A stretch of 64,000 bases of DNA from Clostridium_AM sp900759715 (GCA_900759715.1 CAAEXF010000007.1:62001-126000); one strand, 5' to 3'; shown: positions 25,458 to 34,264, counted from the first letter of the stretch. Numbers and translations: made by a program. Notes: generated from the letters alone by a model not told the origin.

Positions 25458-28055
25458 ATGATTCAGTGGTATAAATCCTCATGGAGTGAAATAGTAAAGC
25501 TTCTAGAGAGTAATATTTATTCCGGATTAGACGGAGATGACATAAATATTAAAAGAGAGAAGTATGGTGCGAATAAAATTCTTATACCAAAGACTAAAAG
25601 TTTATACTCGATAATTATCAATCAGATAAAAGAACCTTGGATAATTATGCTGAGTGTATGCTTAATTATTTTTCTATACTTTACTCAGTTTATATTAGCA
25701 GGTATAATGCTGCTAGTTATAATGATGAGCATACTGCCTATATCATTAGATAAATATAATAACGAAAAAAGTATTAAAGAATTAGAAAATTTAAATATTG
25801 GCCATGCAAGGGTAGTGAGGGATGGTAGAACCTTTAAGATACCGCTTGAAGAGTTAGTCATAGGTGATATTGTTATTGTAGGTCAAGGAGAAGGTGTGCC
25901 AGCTGACCTACGAGTGATTGAAAGTGAGGATTTAAAAGTAAATGAAACCTCAGTCACTGGAGAAAAGTATATAGTAGAAAAATATGAAACTAAAATAGAA
26001 GATAAGGAAATAACACTATCTGATATGAAAAATATACTTTTTAAATCCACTTTTGTTGTTGGGGGAAGTGGTACTGGTATAGTAATTGCTACGGGCATGA
26101 ATACTCAAATAGCGAATATGGTAAAGCTTTTCTTTTCGGAAGAAGATAAGATCACGGAAGTTGGGAAAAAGATGCACGAAATTATTAATTATTTCTGCAT
26201 ATTTGTAATATCAGCTTTAATGATAAATATATCTCTAAGAATAGTTAGTAAAGAAAATATAAAACAAATGGTTTGTATTTCTGCTGAGTTTATTCTGAAT
26301 TCTATACCACAAGGTATTGTGATTATTTTAAGTGTAGTCGCATTATTCCTATTAAAAAAGATGAAGAAAAACTCTATTGAATTCAAAGATTTATCTATTA
26401 TAGAGAAATTATCTTCAATATCAGTTATTTGTACTGACAAGGTAGGATCTTTTTCTAAAAATAAGATGGAGGTTGCAAAGATATTTACTAATGGGAATTC
26501 TATAGATGTTATCAGCGATGTAGTAAATGGCAGCTCAAATGAAGGGGATACTGAAAATCTGCAAAGAATGTTGCATATAGGATTACTTTGTAATGATACA
26601 CAAGTAAGTACTGGAAAGTTAATAAATCCTAAAGAAGATTTAATGGAAGCGGCAATTATTAAATTTGCTATGATGAATGGGTTAGATAAAAGAAGTCTAG
26701 ATAGACAGCATGAAAGAGTTTTATATATTCCTTTTGATAATGATAGAAAGATATTAACCACAATAAACTCTGTAGACGAAAATTATAGAGCTAATATTAA
26801 AGGTTCTGTAGATTCTATAATAAATAAATGTACACATATAATGAAGAATGGTGTGGAATTAGATATAACAGAAGATGAAATAAATGCAATAAGAAGCGCA
26901 GGGGTTAGCATGTCTGCTGAATGTTTGTCAGTTGTAGGATTTGCCTATAGGAATTTTAATTATGAGCCTAGTGTTAAAGAAAATATTGAAAGCAATTTGG
27001 TGTTTGTGGGATTGATAGGATTTGAGAACATGTTGAAGAGTGAGGCAATAGACTCTATTGACAGAAGTGAGAGATTAAATATCAAGCCTGTTATTATTAC
27101 TGATGATAATAAGCTTACTGCTTTCGCTGTAGGTAAAAAGATGAAGTTAGTATCAAAGGTGAATGAGATAATATCGGGAGTAGAGATTGACAATATGCCA
27201 AATGATGAATTTGACAGAATAGGAGATAAAATAGGAATCTTTTCAAAGATAAATTCCAAACATAAGGTTAAGATAATAAAAGCATTAAAAAGTTATGGAC
27301 ATACCACTGCTATAATTGGTTCTAAATTAATTGATTTACCTGCTTTAAGAGTATCTGACATAGGAATTACAACTTCAACTAGTAAAATAGTTAAAAAATT
27401 ATCAGATATTATTCTAAAGGATATTGGATTTATGCATATTTTAGATATGCTTGAAGATTCAAGAAGAATAATTAATTTACTAAAAAAAATTATTGTCTAT
27501 ATTATAAGTTGTGCAACTGCCATGCTTATATTTGCATCATTAGTGTCTTTGCGAAAATATAATGTTCCATTAATGTATATAGAGAGTTTTTGGTTTCACA
27601 ATATATTAATGATTATATCCAGCATGGCTTTAGCAATTCAGTATAAATATGAGGATGTTAAATGTACCAATTATAAATTAGATAAATATATTATAAAAGA
27701 GAATAAATATTTTATAATTTTTAATGGGTCAATAATGGGAATAGGAGCATTTATAGTGCTTATGTTAACATACAGCAAGGGTATAGCATTTGCTCAAGTA
27801 GCATCTTTCACTGTATTAAATCTGAGTGCTGTAGTTTTTACTCTTAGCTTTTCTAAGACGAAGTTGTTTCAAAATAAATTCTCGAATTTAATTTTAGGTT
27901 TAAACCTGCTTATGCAGTTTGGAATAATGGTGTTAATGGGAGGTCTACATATAATTTTAAGTGTAGACTATTGGAAAATTACATTGGCTATTTTGGCCGT
28001 ATGTATTGTAATTTCGCTATTTAATAAATTAGGCAAAGAACAATATTATGATTAA
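25458..28055 (+). CDS. P-type ATPase homologue with degraded catalytic motifs (probable pseudoenzyme)
   Basis: An intact 865-residue frame with the whole layout of a P2-type cation pump (N-terminal domain, paired membrane helices, actuator domain, P/N domains, six C-terminal helices). The motifs are altered almost throughout. The phosphorylation motif DKTGTLT reads DKVGSFS (Asp327 kept). TGES reads TGEK near 166-169. The helix-4 PEGL reads PQGI. DPPR is replaced by ENML. TGD reads TDD in IITDDNKLTAFA. The hinge GDGxND is absent: the place reads IGSKLIDLPALRVSDIGI near 620. ATP-driven transport therefore looks unlikely, yet no stop or frameshift is present, so it may be kept for another function such as sensing. 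Good ribosome site GAAAGGTG. comEC follows. Confidence 0.88.
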   Translation: MIQWYKSSWSEIVKLLESNIYSGLDGDDINIKREKYGANKILIPKTKSLYSIIINQIKEPWIIMLSVCLIIFLYFTQFILAGIMLLVIMMSILPISLDKYNNEKSIKELENLNIGHARVVRDGRTFKIPLEELVIGDIVIVGQGEGVPADLRVIESEDLKVNETSVTGEKYIVEKYETKIEDKEITLSDMKNILFKSTFVVGGSGTGIVIATGMNTQIANMVKLFFSEEDKITEVGKKMHEIINYFCIFVISALMINISLRIVSKENIKQMVCISAEFILNSIPQGIVIILSVVALFLLKKMKKNSIEFKDLSIIEKLSSISVICTDKVGSFSKNKMEVAKIFTNGNSIDVISDVVNGSSNEGDTENLQRMLHIGLLCNDTQVSTGKLINPKEDLMEAAIIKFAMMNGLDKRSLDRQHERVLYIPFDNDRKILTTINSVDENYRANIKGSVDSIINKCTHIMKNGVELDITEDEINAIRSAGVSMSAECLSVVGFAYRNFNYEPSVKENIESNLVFVGLIGFENMLKSEAIDSIDRSERLNIKPVIITDDNKLTAFAVGKKMKLVSKVNEIISGVEIDNMPNDEFDRIGDKIGIFSKINSKHKVKIIKALKSYGHTTAIIGSKLIDLPALRVSDIGITTSTSKIVKKLSDIILKDIGFMHILDMLEDSRRIINLLKKIIVYIISCATAMLIFASLVSLRKYNVPLMYIESFWFHNILMIISSMALAIQYKYEDVKCTNYKLDKYIIKENKYFIIFNGSIMGIGAFIVLMLTYSKGIAFAQVASFTVLNLSAVVFTLSFSKTKLFQNKFSNLILGLNLLMQFGIMVLMGGLHIILSVDYWKITLAILAVCIVISLFNKLGKEQYYD

Positions 28056-28091
28056 ACCACCTGTTATTTGGTAAATATTACAATAGGTGGT
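28056..28091 (+). promoter_or_regulatory. Hairpin that covers the comEC ribosome binding site
   Basis: ACCACCTGTT (28056-28065) pairs with AATAGGTGGT (28082-28091), ten pairs with one G-T. The 3' arm contains the AGGTGG ribosome site of comEC, and the 5' arm starts at the base after the preceding stop codon. Ribosomes reaching that stop would open the stem, so comEC translation may depend on translation of the gene before. Confidence 0.55.
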
Positions 28092-28098
28092 GATATAT

Positions 28099-29880
28099 AT
28101 GAAGAGACCTCTTATTTATTATTCTATTTCAGTTTTTATTGGATGTGTTTCTTCAATGATGTTGTATGAAAATGCTCTCATAGGTGCAGTAATCGCTGCA
28201 TCTTTTTTTGCTATCCTTTTCTTTACTTTAGATGAAAAATTTTTAATTATAAATATACTTTTCTTTGCAATAGGAATTTTTAGTTTTGCTATGTATTTTA
28301 ATATAAAGGTTCCTGATACTATAGAAGTTAGGTTGATTGAAAATAAAGGATATTACTATGTAAGCAGTTATAAAGGAAGAAAGATATTATTAAATGGAAA
28401 GGTAAGTAAAATTAAAGAAGGCGAAAGAATAAAGATTTGTGGAACTTTTAAAAATGATAAGGATTTCTCTAGAGGAGTTATAGGAAACTATAAAGTAGAT
28501 AAATATGATGTCTGTAAAAAGGATTATGTATACTATTTGTATGAAATAAAAAGAAATATTTATACGCAGTATAAAGAAATATTAGGGGATGAGAGATCCG
28601 CTTTAGTGATGGCTCTCTGTTATGGTAATACAGAATATTTGACTAAAAATCAGAAAAGTGAGTTTCTAAAAATGGGAGTGTTTCACGCTGTTAGCGTATC
28701 TGGATTTCATATGGCCATTATATATAAGGTGTTGGAACTTATTATTGGTTTAAAGTTTGCAATTCTAGTATCCTTTATTTATATACTTTTCACGGGAATG
28801 CAAGCTTCAACTGTTAGAGCTTTTATAATGATAATTATATTTAAATTTTCAAAAATGTTTTTTAAAAATTATGATAATCTATCATCCTTAGCATTGGCAG
28901 CTCTTATACTGCTTATAATTAAACCCTACTATGTCATAGATGTTGGGTTTATGCTATCTTTTTTAGCTACTCTCGGAATTATCTTATACTATAAAAAAAT
29001 TCTGAGAACATTATACAAACTACCTCAAAAGTTAAATGAGAGTTTAAGTATAACATTGAGTTCTCAAATATTTTCTGTACCCTATACAGCCTTCAATGTT
29101 CAAAATTTTAGCAGCGGATTTATATTAGGGAATATTTTTTTACTTCCGATGTACTCAGTAATAGTTATATTAGGAAACTCCGCATTATTGTTTTGCTCTA
29201 TTCCTGTAATATTTAGACTTTTAAGCAGTGGATTAAATTTTATGTTAACTGCTATAGAAGGTGCAAATTATTTAATTTTAAAGTTTTGTCCTCCTATAAG
29301 TTATTTAACATATTTAGATGGCTTTGCTTTAATCCTAACTTACTTGAGTTTTATTTTATATAAGCATGGTTATATAAAATTTAAATATTTACCATCATTT
29401 ATATTGATATTAATATTATTTCAAAGTTACAGTTTTGTACCTCAAGTATTCCACATTAACTTTTCTGAAGGGGAAGGAGTAGTTGTAAAGTACAAAACTA
29501 ATAAAGTTATGGTATGTAGTTACAGTCAATCTTCAGTTAAAGAGGTAATTAACATAAAGGAAAGAATGAATGTAGATAAAATTTTTACTAACCCTAAGCA
29601 AAATTTTAAAATTGACATTGGTGAAAGTTTTCAACTAGGGGTTATGTGCTATGGTGAAGGTAACATTTTTAATACGATTATAAGTAATAAAAATAAAAAG
29701 TTCGTCTTTATTAACAATAATATGGGAAAAGAAGCTTTAAGTGTATTTAGTAGCTATGATGCCGTAAAATTGCCTCAAAGGTCATTAGAAAATAATTCTC
29801 AAAATAATAAAGTGTACATTAGTGAAGACAACATATCTTTATATGTTATAATATTCAATAGAATATTTAGAGTGTATTAA
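28099..29880 (+). CDS. comEC: ComEC/Rec2-type DNA uptake channel protein, C-terminal domain degenerate
   Basis: A 593-residue membrane protein. The N-terminal DUF4131-like part and the Competence domain are clear: MALCYGNTEYLTKNQKSEF, then GVFHAVSVSGFHMAIIY (about 190-206) and several membrane helices with TGMQASTVRAFIM. ComEC forms the inner-membrane channel for single-stranded DNA in transformation. Full ComEC proteins have about 750 residues with a C-terminal metallo-beta-lactamase domain carrying HxHxDH. Here only about 140 residues follow the last helix and contain no such motif, so nuclease activity is unlikely. ATG 28099 has AGGTGGTG six bases ahead; the GTG at 28087 overlaps that site. 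Confidence 0.87.
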   Translation: MKRPLIYYSISVFIGCVSSMMLYENALIGAVIAASFFAILFFTLDEKFLIINILFFAIGIFSFAMYFNIKVPDTIEVRLIENKGYYYVSSYKGRKILLNGKVSKIKEGERIKICGTFKNDKDFSRGVIGNYKVDKYDVCKKDYVYYLYEIKRNIYTQYKEILGDERSALVMALCYGNTEYLTKNQKSEFLKMGVFHAVSVSGFHMAIIYKVLELIIGLKFAILVSFIYILFTGMQASTVRAFIMIIIFKFSKMFFKNYDNLSSLALAALILLIIKPYYVIDVGFMLSFLATLGIILYYKKILRTLYKLPQKLNESLSITLSSQIFSVPYTAFNVQNFSSGFILGNIFLLPMYSVIVILGNSALLFCSIPVIFRLLSSGLNFMLTAIEGANYLILKFCPPISYLTYLDGFALILTYLSFILYKHGYIKFKYLPSFILILILFQSYSFVPQVFHINFSEGEGVVVKYKTNKVMVCSYSQSSVKEVINIKERMNVDKIFTNPKQNFKIDIGESFQLGVMCYGEGNIFNTIISNKNKKFVFINNNMGKEALSVFSSYDAVKLPQRSLENNSQNNKVYISEDNISLYVIIFNRIFRVY

Positions 29881-29897
29881 TAATGAGGTGTATTTAA

Positions 29898-30941
29898 GTG
29901 ATAGATGTAGCTACTTTTCATCAAAATATAAAGAAAAATATTATAAATAATTGTTATGTATTATGTGGTAATGATGAACAGACTATAAAAGAATGTGTTA
30001 AGTCTCTAGTAAATAAGTTTGTAGATAAAGATTTTATTGATTTAAACTACATGGAGTTTGATGGTAATTCTTTAGAAAGTTTTGAGCCTGTGATAAATGC
30101 ATGTCAGACACTTCCTTTCATGAGCGATAAAAAGGTCGTTTTAGTATATAGAGCCTCTTTTATAGAGGATGATAAGGGAGAAAATAGTAAGATTTCTGCA
30201 GATAAAGCCTTTAACAATTTTTGTGAGTATATTGGCACAATACCAGATCATTGCATACTTATAATTTATGATGTTTTTAAGGGTAAAAGAGATAAGCCGG
30301 GAAAGCGAATAAATAAACTTAGCAAGAGCTCTTCTGTGGTAAAAGTTGATAAACTAAAGGGTCAACAGTTAGAGAATAAGATAAAAGTTTTTTTTGAGAA
30401 TAGAGATAAACAAATAGGGCGTATTGAATTAAAAGCTTTCTGCAGCGTAATGGACGAAAATAATTTGAGTGTAGTTGAAAATGAAGTTGAGAAACTCTGT
30501 TGCTTTACAGATGGGAGAGATATAACTAAGGAAGATATCAAGGCTTTATTTTTAAAAAGTAGTGATGACGACATTTTTGATTTAGTTAATCCAATTTCAA
30601 ATAAAAGGTTGAAGGAAGCTCTTGAAGTACTAAATGAGCTTATATATAGAGGTGAAAAAACAAATCACATATTAAATATGATTGAGAGACAATTTACTTT
30701 GTTATTTAAAGTAAAACTGGGGGTTAATGCTAAAAAAAGCAAAGAAGTTATTATGAAAGAGGTTAATGTAAGATCAGATTATGCTTTTGATATGCTTTTA
30801 TCTCAAGGAAAAAAGTTCACTTTAAGACAGCTTCAGCATGCTATTGAGCTTTGTATAAATGCGGAGCAGAAGATGAAGACTTCCACAGTTGATGAAAAAA
30901 CAGAGCTGGAATTATTAATCATAAATGCTATAGCGGGATAA
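29898..30941 (+). CDS. holA: DNA polymerase III subunit delta
   Basis: A 347-residue clamp-loader delta subunit, which opens the sliding clamp. The protein starts MIDVATFHQNIKKN and has YVLCGNDEQTIKECV near residue 25, the AAA+-like fold without a working P-loop, and the C-terminal collar region. It begins with GTG 29898 behind GAGGTG. The order comEC-holA-rpsT (converging) is normal for Firmicutes. Confidence 0.92.
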   Translation: MIDVATFHQNIKKNIINNCYVLCGNDEQTIKECVKSLVNKFVDKDFIDLNYMEFDGNSLESFEPVINACQTLPFMSDKKVVLVYRASFIEDDKGENSKISADKAFNNFCEYIGTIPDHCILIIYDVFKGKRDKPGKRINKLSKSSSVVKVDKLKGQQLENKIKVFFENRDKQIGRIELKAFCSVMDENNLSVVENEVEKLCCFTDGRDITKEDIKALFLKSSDDDIFDLVNPISNKRLKEALEVLNELIYRGEKTNHILNMIERQFTLLFKVKLGVNAKKSKEVIMKEVNVRSDYAFDMLLSQGKKFTLRQLQHAIELCINAEQKMKTSTVDEKTELELLIINAIAG

Positions 30942-30972
30942 TTTATATAATTAAATAATAAAAAGCAAAAAT

Positions 30973-31003
30973 AAATAACCGGTTGTAAAAAACCGGTTTA
31001 TTT
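30973..31003. terminator. Bidirectional terminator between holA and rpsT
   Basis: Stem AAATAACCGGTT / AACCGGTTTATTT, nearly palindromic, between two converging genes. A/T tracts on both sides suit both directions. It stops two bases before the rpsT stop codon. Confidence 0.88.
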
Positions 31004-31004
31004 A

Positions 31005-31271
31005 TTAAGCAGTTAAGCTATTTAATTTTGCTGCTAATCTTGACTTACTTCTTGCTGCCTTATTCTTATGTATGATTCCTTTTGATGCAGCCATATCTAG
31101 AGATTTAACAGCAGCTGCAAAAGTAGTTTTTGCTTGCTCAGCGTTTCCACTTCCTACAGCAGTTAAGTATCTCTTTATAGCAGTTTTTAATGCTGATTTA
31201 ATCATTTTGTTTCTAAGAGTTTTAGTTTCTGTAACTTTTATTCTCTTTTTTGCTGATTTTATATTTGCCAT
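31005..31271 (-). CDS. rpsT: 30S ribosomal protein S20
   Basis: An 88-residue basic protein starting MANIKSAKKRIKVTETKTLRN, the S20 signature, and ending with the three-helix pattern (KGIIHKNKAARSKSRLAAKLN). S20 binds the 5' domain of 16S rRNA early in 30S assembly. It has its own promoter at 31354-31382 and an AAGGGGGTG ribosome site that lies in a small hairpin. Confidence 0.97.
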   Translation of the reverse strand: MANIKSAKKRIKVTETKTLRNKMIKSALKTAIKRYLTAVGSGNAEQAKTTFAAAVKSLDMAASKGIIHKNKAARSKSRLAAKLNSLTA

Positions 31272-31277
31272 ATTTTC

Positions 31278-31300
31278 ACCCCCTTATAATTTTATAGGGC
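31278..31300 (-). promoter_or_regulatory. Hairpin around the rpsT ribosome site
   Basis: On the minus strand CCCTATAA pairs with TTATAAGGG (one bulged A) across a short loop; the 3' arm is the ribosome binding site of rpsT. Autogenous control is possible but not shown. Confidence 0.35.
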
Positions 31301-31353
31301 CTCAACAGCTTTGGGGAAATTTGCTAGTGAGTCTCGTTTATTCAACAAATGAT

Positions 31354-31382
31354 ATTATATCATTAATTTTTCAGCACTTCAA
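31354..31382 (-). promoter_or_regulatory. Sigma-A promoter of rpsT
   Basis: Minus strand TTGAAG (31377-31382), 17-base spacer, TATAAT (31354-31359). Transcript would start about 75 bases before the gene. Confidence 0.75.
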
Positions 31383-31419
31383 GTATTTTTTAGAGCATAA
31401 TTGACAACATTCACTATGA

Positions 31420-31486
31420 GGGATAATCAAAGAAATAATAGACTAGTATTCTCGCATATTTTGTCTCTTATTTCTTTTCATATGCC
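31420..31486 (+). repeat. 67-base palindromic repeat, family C copy 1
   Basis: GGGATAATCAAAGAAATAAT then AGACTAG, the loop TATTCTCGCATATT, and TTGTCTCTTATTTCTTTTCA ending TATGCC. The two halves pair (AAAGAAATAA with TTATTTCTTT). Copy 2 is at 32547-32613 on the other side of gpr, in the same orientation. Confidence 0.85.
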
Positions 31487-31571
31487 TAAATTCAGAAATA
31501 AGAATATGAACGGAAAATAAGGAAAAACTAATAATGGAGAATTAAAGATTCAATTGAAAGGATGTGAAATT

Positions 31572-32546
31572 ATGTTTAGTATTAGGACAGATTTAGCTGT
31601 TGAAGCAAAGGAGATATACGAAAAGCAAAATAGTGCAGATATATCAGGAGTGGAGGTAGATGAGCGTACAGAAGGGGAAATAAAAATAACCAGCGTTAAG
31701 ATAGTAAATGATATTGGTGAAAAAATGATGAGAAAGCCTAAAGGTACATACATAACTATCGATATGCCTAGATTTACTCATTATGATGCTGATACAATGG
31801 ACGAAGTAAGTAGAGTTCTTGGAGAAAGCTTATCGAATATGGTTAAGCTTGATGATAGTATGACTGCACTTGTAGTGGGACTAGGAAATTGGAATATAAC
31901 TCCTGATGCTTTAGGCCCTAAAGTTATTTCAAAGCTTATGGTAACAAGGCATTTAAAACAGCTTATACCAGATCAAATAGACGAGGATATAAGACCAGTG
32001 TGTGCCATAGCACCAGGAGTTTTAGGACTTACAGGAATTGAAACAGGAGAGATTATAAAAGGGGTTGTAGATAAAATAAAACCTAATTTAATAATATGCA
32101 TAGATGCCTTAGCATCAAGAAAAATAGAAAGGGTAAATTCAACTATACAGGTTGGAAATACTGGAATATCGCCTGGTTCAGGAGTAGGAAATAGAAGAAT
32201 GGAATTAAGTGAACAGACTTTAGGTATACCAGTTATAGCTATAGGAGTGCCAACTGTTGTAGATGCAGCCACTATGGCTAATGACACCATAGATATGGTT
32301 TTGGATCAAATGGTAAAGCAAGCGGAAAAGGGTGGAGAATTCTATAATATGTTAAAGTCTCTAGGCAAAGAAGAAAAGTATGCAATGATCAAGGAGATAT
32401 TAGATCCTTATGTTGGAAATCTTATGGTTACTCCAAAAGAAGTTGATTTGGTTATAGATTCTGTTTCAAAGGTAATAGCTAATGGGATAAACATAGCTCT
32501 TCAACCAGCTTTAGATTTAGAAGATATAAACAGATTTTTAACTTAA
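31572..32546 (+). CDS. gpr: GPR endopeptidase (germination protease)
   Basis: A 324-residue protease that degrades small acid-soluble spore proteins when spores germinate. The start FSIRTDLAVEAKEIY is the conserved N-terminus where the zymogen is shortened by self-processing. Further marks are VVGLGNWNITPDALGP (about 95-110), APGVLGLTGIET and the ASRKIERVNSTIQV segment. ATG 31572 is chosen because AAAGGATGTG lies ahead; a longer frame to 31554 has no start of its own. The gene is bracketed by two copies of repeat C. spoIIP follows, as in Bacillus. Confidence 0.95.
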   Translation: MFSIRTDLAVEAKEIYEKQNSADISGVEVDERTEGEIKITSVKIVNDIGEKMMRKPKGTYITIDMPRFTHYDADTMDEVSRVLGESLSNMVKLDDSMTALVVGLGNWNITPDALGPKVISKLMVTRHLKQLIPDQIDEDIRPVCAIAPGVLGLTGIETGEIIKGVVDKIKPNLIICIDALASRKIERVNSTIQVGNTGISPGSGVGNRRMELSEQTLGIPVIAIGVPTVVDAATMANDTIDMVLDQMVKQAEKGGEFYNMLKSLGKEEKYAMIKEILDPYVGNLMVTPKEVDLVIDSVSKVIANGINIALQPALDLEDINRFLT

Positions 32547-32613
32547 GGCATAATCAAAGAAATAATAGACCAGTATTCTCGCATATTTGGTCTCTTATTT
32601 CTTTTTATATGCC
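32547..32613 (+). repeat. 67-base palindromic repeat, family C copy 2
   Basis: Starts at the base after the gpr stop codon: GGCATA, AAAGAAATAA, AGACCA, the loop, TGGTC, TTATTTCTTT, TATGCC. It forms a better stem than copy 1: GGCATA/TATGCC and GACCA/TGGTC pair fully. It may act as a terminator for gpr, although no T run follows. Confidence 0.87.
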
Positions 32614-32617
32614 TAAG

Positions 32618-32646
32618 TTATAAATTATAGCCCCTTCTCATATAAT
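32618..32646 (+). promoter_or_regulatory. Possible sigma-E promoter of spoIIP
   Basis: CATATAAT (32639-32646) is one base away from the -10 consensus CATACAHT of the mother-cell sigma-E, with TTATAAA 14 bases upstream as a poor -35. spoIIP is a sigma-E-type gene in Bacillus. Confidence 0.35.
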
Positions 32647-32680
32647 TTAATATCACTAAAGTGTGAAAAAATTAGATTAC

Positions 32681-33808
32681 ATGAGAGGGGGGAACTGCTT
32701 TGAGTTTTTTCATAGCGGTGAAGAAGTGAATTACAAAAGGATGGGTGATAAAAAGGATTTCAGACTTAGGGCATTTATATTAATGGTGGCTGCACTTATA
32801 GTTATTGTTTTGCCCTGTGTGGTAAAAGCAAATTCTTATGGCAGCAGTATCAATAGAAATATGTTTTTTGTTCAAATACTAAACTATACTATGCCTGTTG
32901 TTAAGGCTACCTCTTTTAGTGAAGAAGATATGGCTGAAAGTAATTTTACAATTGGACAAGTAGCACTTGGAATGGTTGGGCTAGATTTAAATAATCCTAT
33001 GTCAGTACTAGGTAGAGAGTTGTCATTTATAAATATAGACAACTCTGGAGGAAAAGATAATCTTAATGTAGATTTTAATCACTTCAAGTTAGATGATAAA
33101 CAAATTGCAAGAGATAGTGAAAAAACAAACTCAGATGCAAATAATGATTTAAATTTAGAAAACAAATCAGTTAGTGTATATGATCCAAAACTTAAGAAGA
33201 CTTTAAATACCGATAAACCTGAAGTTCTAATATACCATACACATACTACTGAAAGTTATAAACCGGGAGATGCTATTAGTTCTGATAATAGTCAGAACGT
33301 TTGTGCTGTAGGTGATTCTTTAGTAAATGAACTTCAGTCAAATTACGGGATATCAGCAATTAATGATAAAACTGTACATGATAGAGAAGCTTACACACAA
33401 AGTTATGCGAGATCAGTAGTAACTTTAGATAAGTATTTAAAACAATATAATGATTTTAAATTAATAATAGATTTACATAGAGATTCTGTAGGTGATAATA
33501 AGAAGGCTGTTACCACTAGAATGAATGGAGAAAATGTGGCTAAAATAAGTATTGTAATGGCAAAAAAGAATCCTCACTTTGATAAAAATATGGTACTAGC
33601 TAATAAAATAATAGAAAGTTGCAAAAAAAATTTCCCTGGTTTTTACAAAGATACAGTTTATTACAACAATGGAACTAGATATTTTAATCAAGATAGAAGT
33701 AATAACGCTATTTTAATAGAGGTAGGAGCGGATATAAATACTACGGATGAAGCAAAGGCTTCCACAAAGTACTTAGCTAGAGCAATAGCTGAAGCTCTTA
33801 ATAAATAG
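32681..33808 (+). CDS. spoIIP: Stage II sporulation protein P
   Basis: A cell-wall hydrolase that, with SpoIID and SpoIIM, thins septal peptidoglycan so that the mother cell can engulf the forespore. One membrane helix (AFILMVAALIVIVLPCVV) lies near the N-terminus and the rest is outside the membrane. The SpoIIP domain shows VLIYHTHTTESY (about residues 182-193), LIIDLHRDS near 267 and ILIEVGAD near 350. The start is unsure: ATG 32681 has no ribosome site, GTG 32726 has a weak one; I give the first ATG of the frame. Up to 375 residues. Confidence 0.9.
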   Translation: MRGGNCFEFFHSGEEVNYKRMGDKKDFRLRAFILMVAALIVIVLPCVVKANSYGSSINRNMFFVQILNYTMPVVKATSFSEEDMAESNFTIGQVALGMVGLDLNNPMSVLGRELSFINIDNSGGKDNLNVDFNHFKLDDKQIARDSEKTNSDANNDLNLENKSVSVYDPKLKKTLNTDKPEVLIYHTHTTESYKPGDAISSDNSQNVCAVGDSLVNELQSNYGISAINDKTVHDREAYTQSYARSVVTLDKYLKQYNDFKLIIDLHRDSVGDNKKAVTTRMNGENVAKISIVMAKKNPHFDKNMVLANKIIESCKKNFPGFYKDTVYYNNGTRYFNQDRSNNAILIEVGADINTTDEAKASTKYLARAIAEALNK

Positions 33809-33913
33809 TATAAATTCATGGTAAAGTTGAATAAAAATATGAAAAAAGTACATCCTTAAAGATAACAAGGTAGAAATTAACTACAAGTTGTTAGAATAGG
33901 GGTGTATTTTTTT

Positions 33914-34264
33914 ATGAGAACTAAAATTAGAAATATTATATTAGTATTATCAATATGTCTAATTATAGTACTTTATGGCTTCATAGTAATAAGTGATAGT
34001 CTGCCTAAGTTTATAAAAGATAGATCTGCTTTTAAAATAAGTTATAATATATCTCCTTTTGATTTTAGAATGGATATTAGTGAATACTCCTTTTACATAA
34101 ATAATAAAGTGGCTGATAATATAAAAAATAACTCTATAAATTTATTAAATAATGTAGAGAACAAGGTTTATAATAGCACCTCTGGTATCATAAATAGAAC
34201 TTCTGAGGTATTTAAAAGTGTAGAGGAAAAAATAAATGGCGCTTTACAGAATAAAGTCAGGTAA
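33914..34264 (+). CDS. Small single-pass membrane protein of unknown function
   Basis: I do not recognise this 116-residue protein. One membrane helix (IILVLSICLIIVLYGFIVI, about residues 8-26) is followed by an outside region of about 90 residues, rich in Asn, Ser and Lys and probably helical (NNVENKVYNSTSGIINRTSEVFKSVEEKINGAL). ATG 33914 lies nine bases after AGGGGTG. It stands between spoIIP and lepA, so it could belong to the sporulation genes, but no motif supports that. Confidence 0.65.
   Translation: MRTKIRNIILVLSICLIIVLYGFIVISDSLPKFIKDRSAFKISYNISPFDFRMDISEYSFYINNKVADNIKNNSINLLNNVENKVYNSTSGIINRTSEVFKSVEEKINGALQNKVR

Noticed and set aside
26189..26761. Open frame of 190 codons on the minus strand
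   Set aside because: Antisense shadow of the P-type ATPase homologue; the plus-strand frame has family similarity along its whole length.
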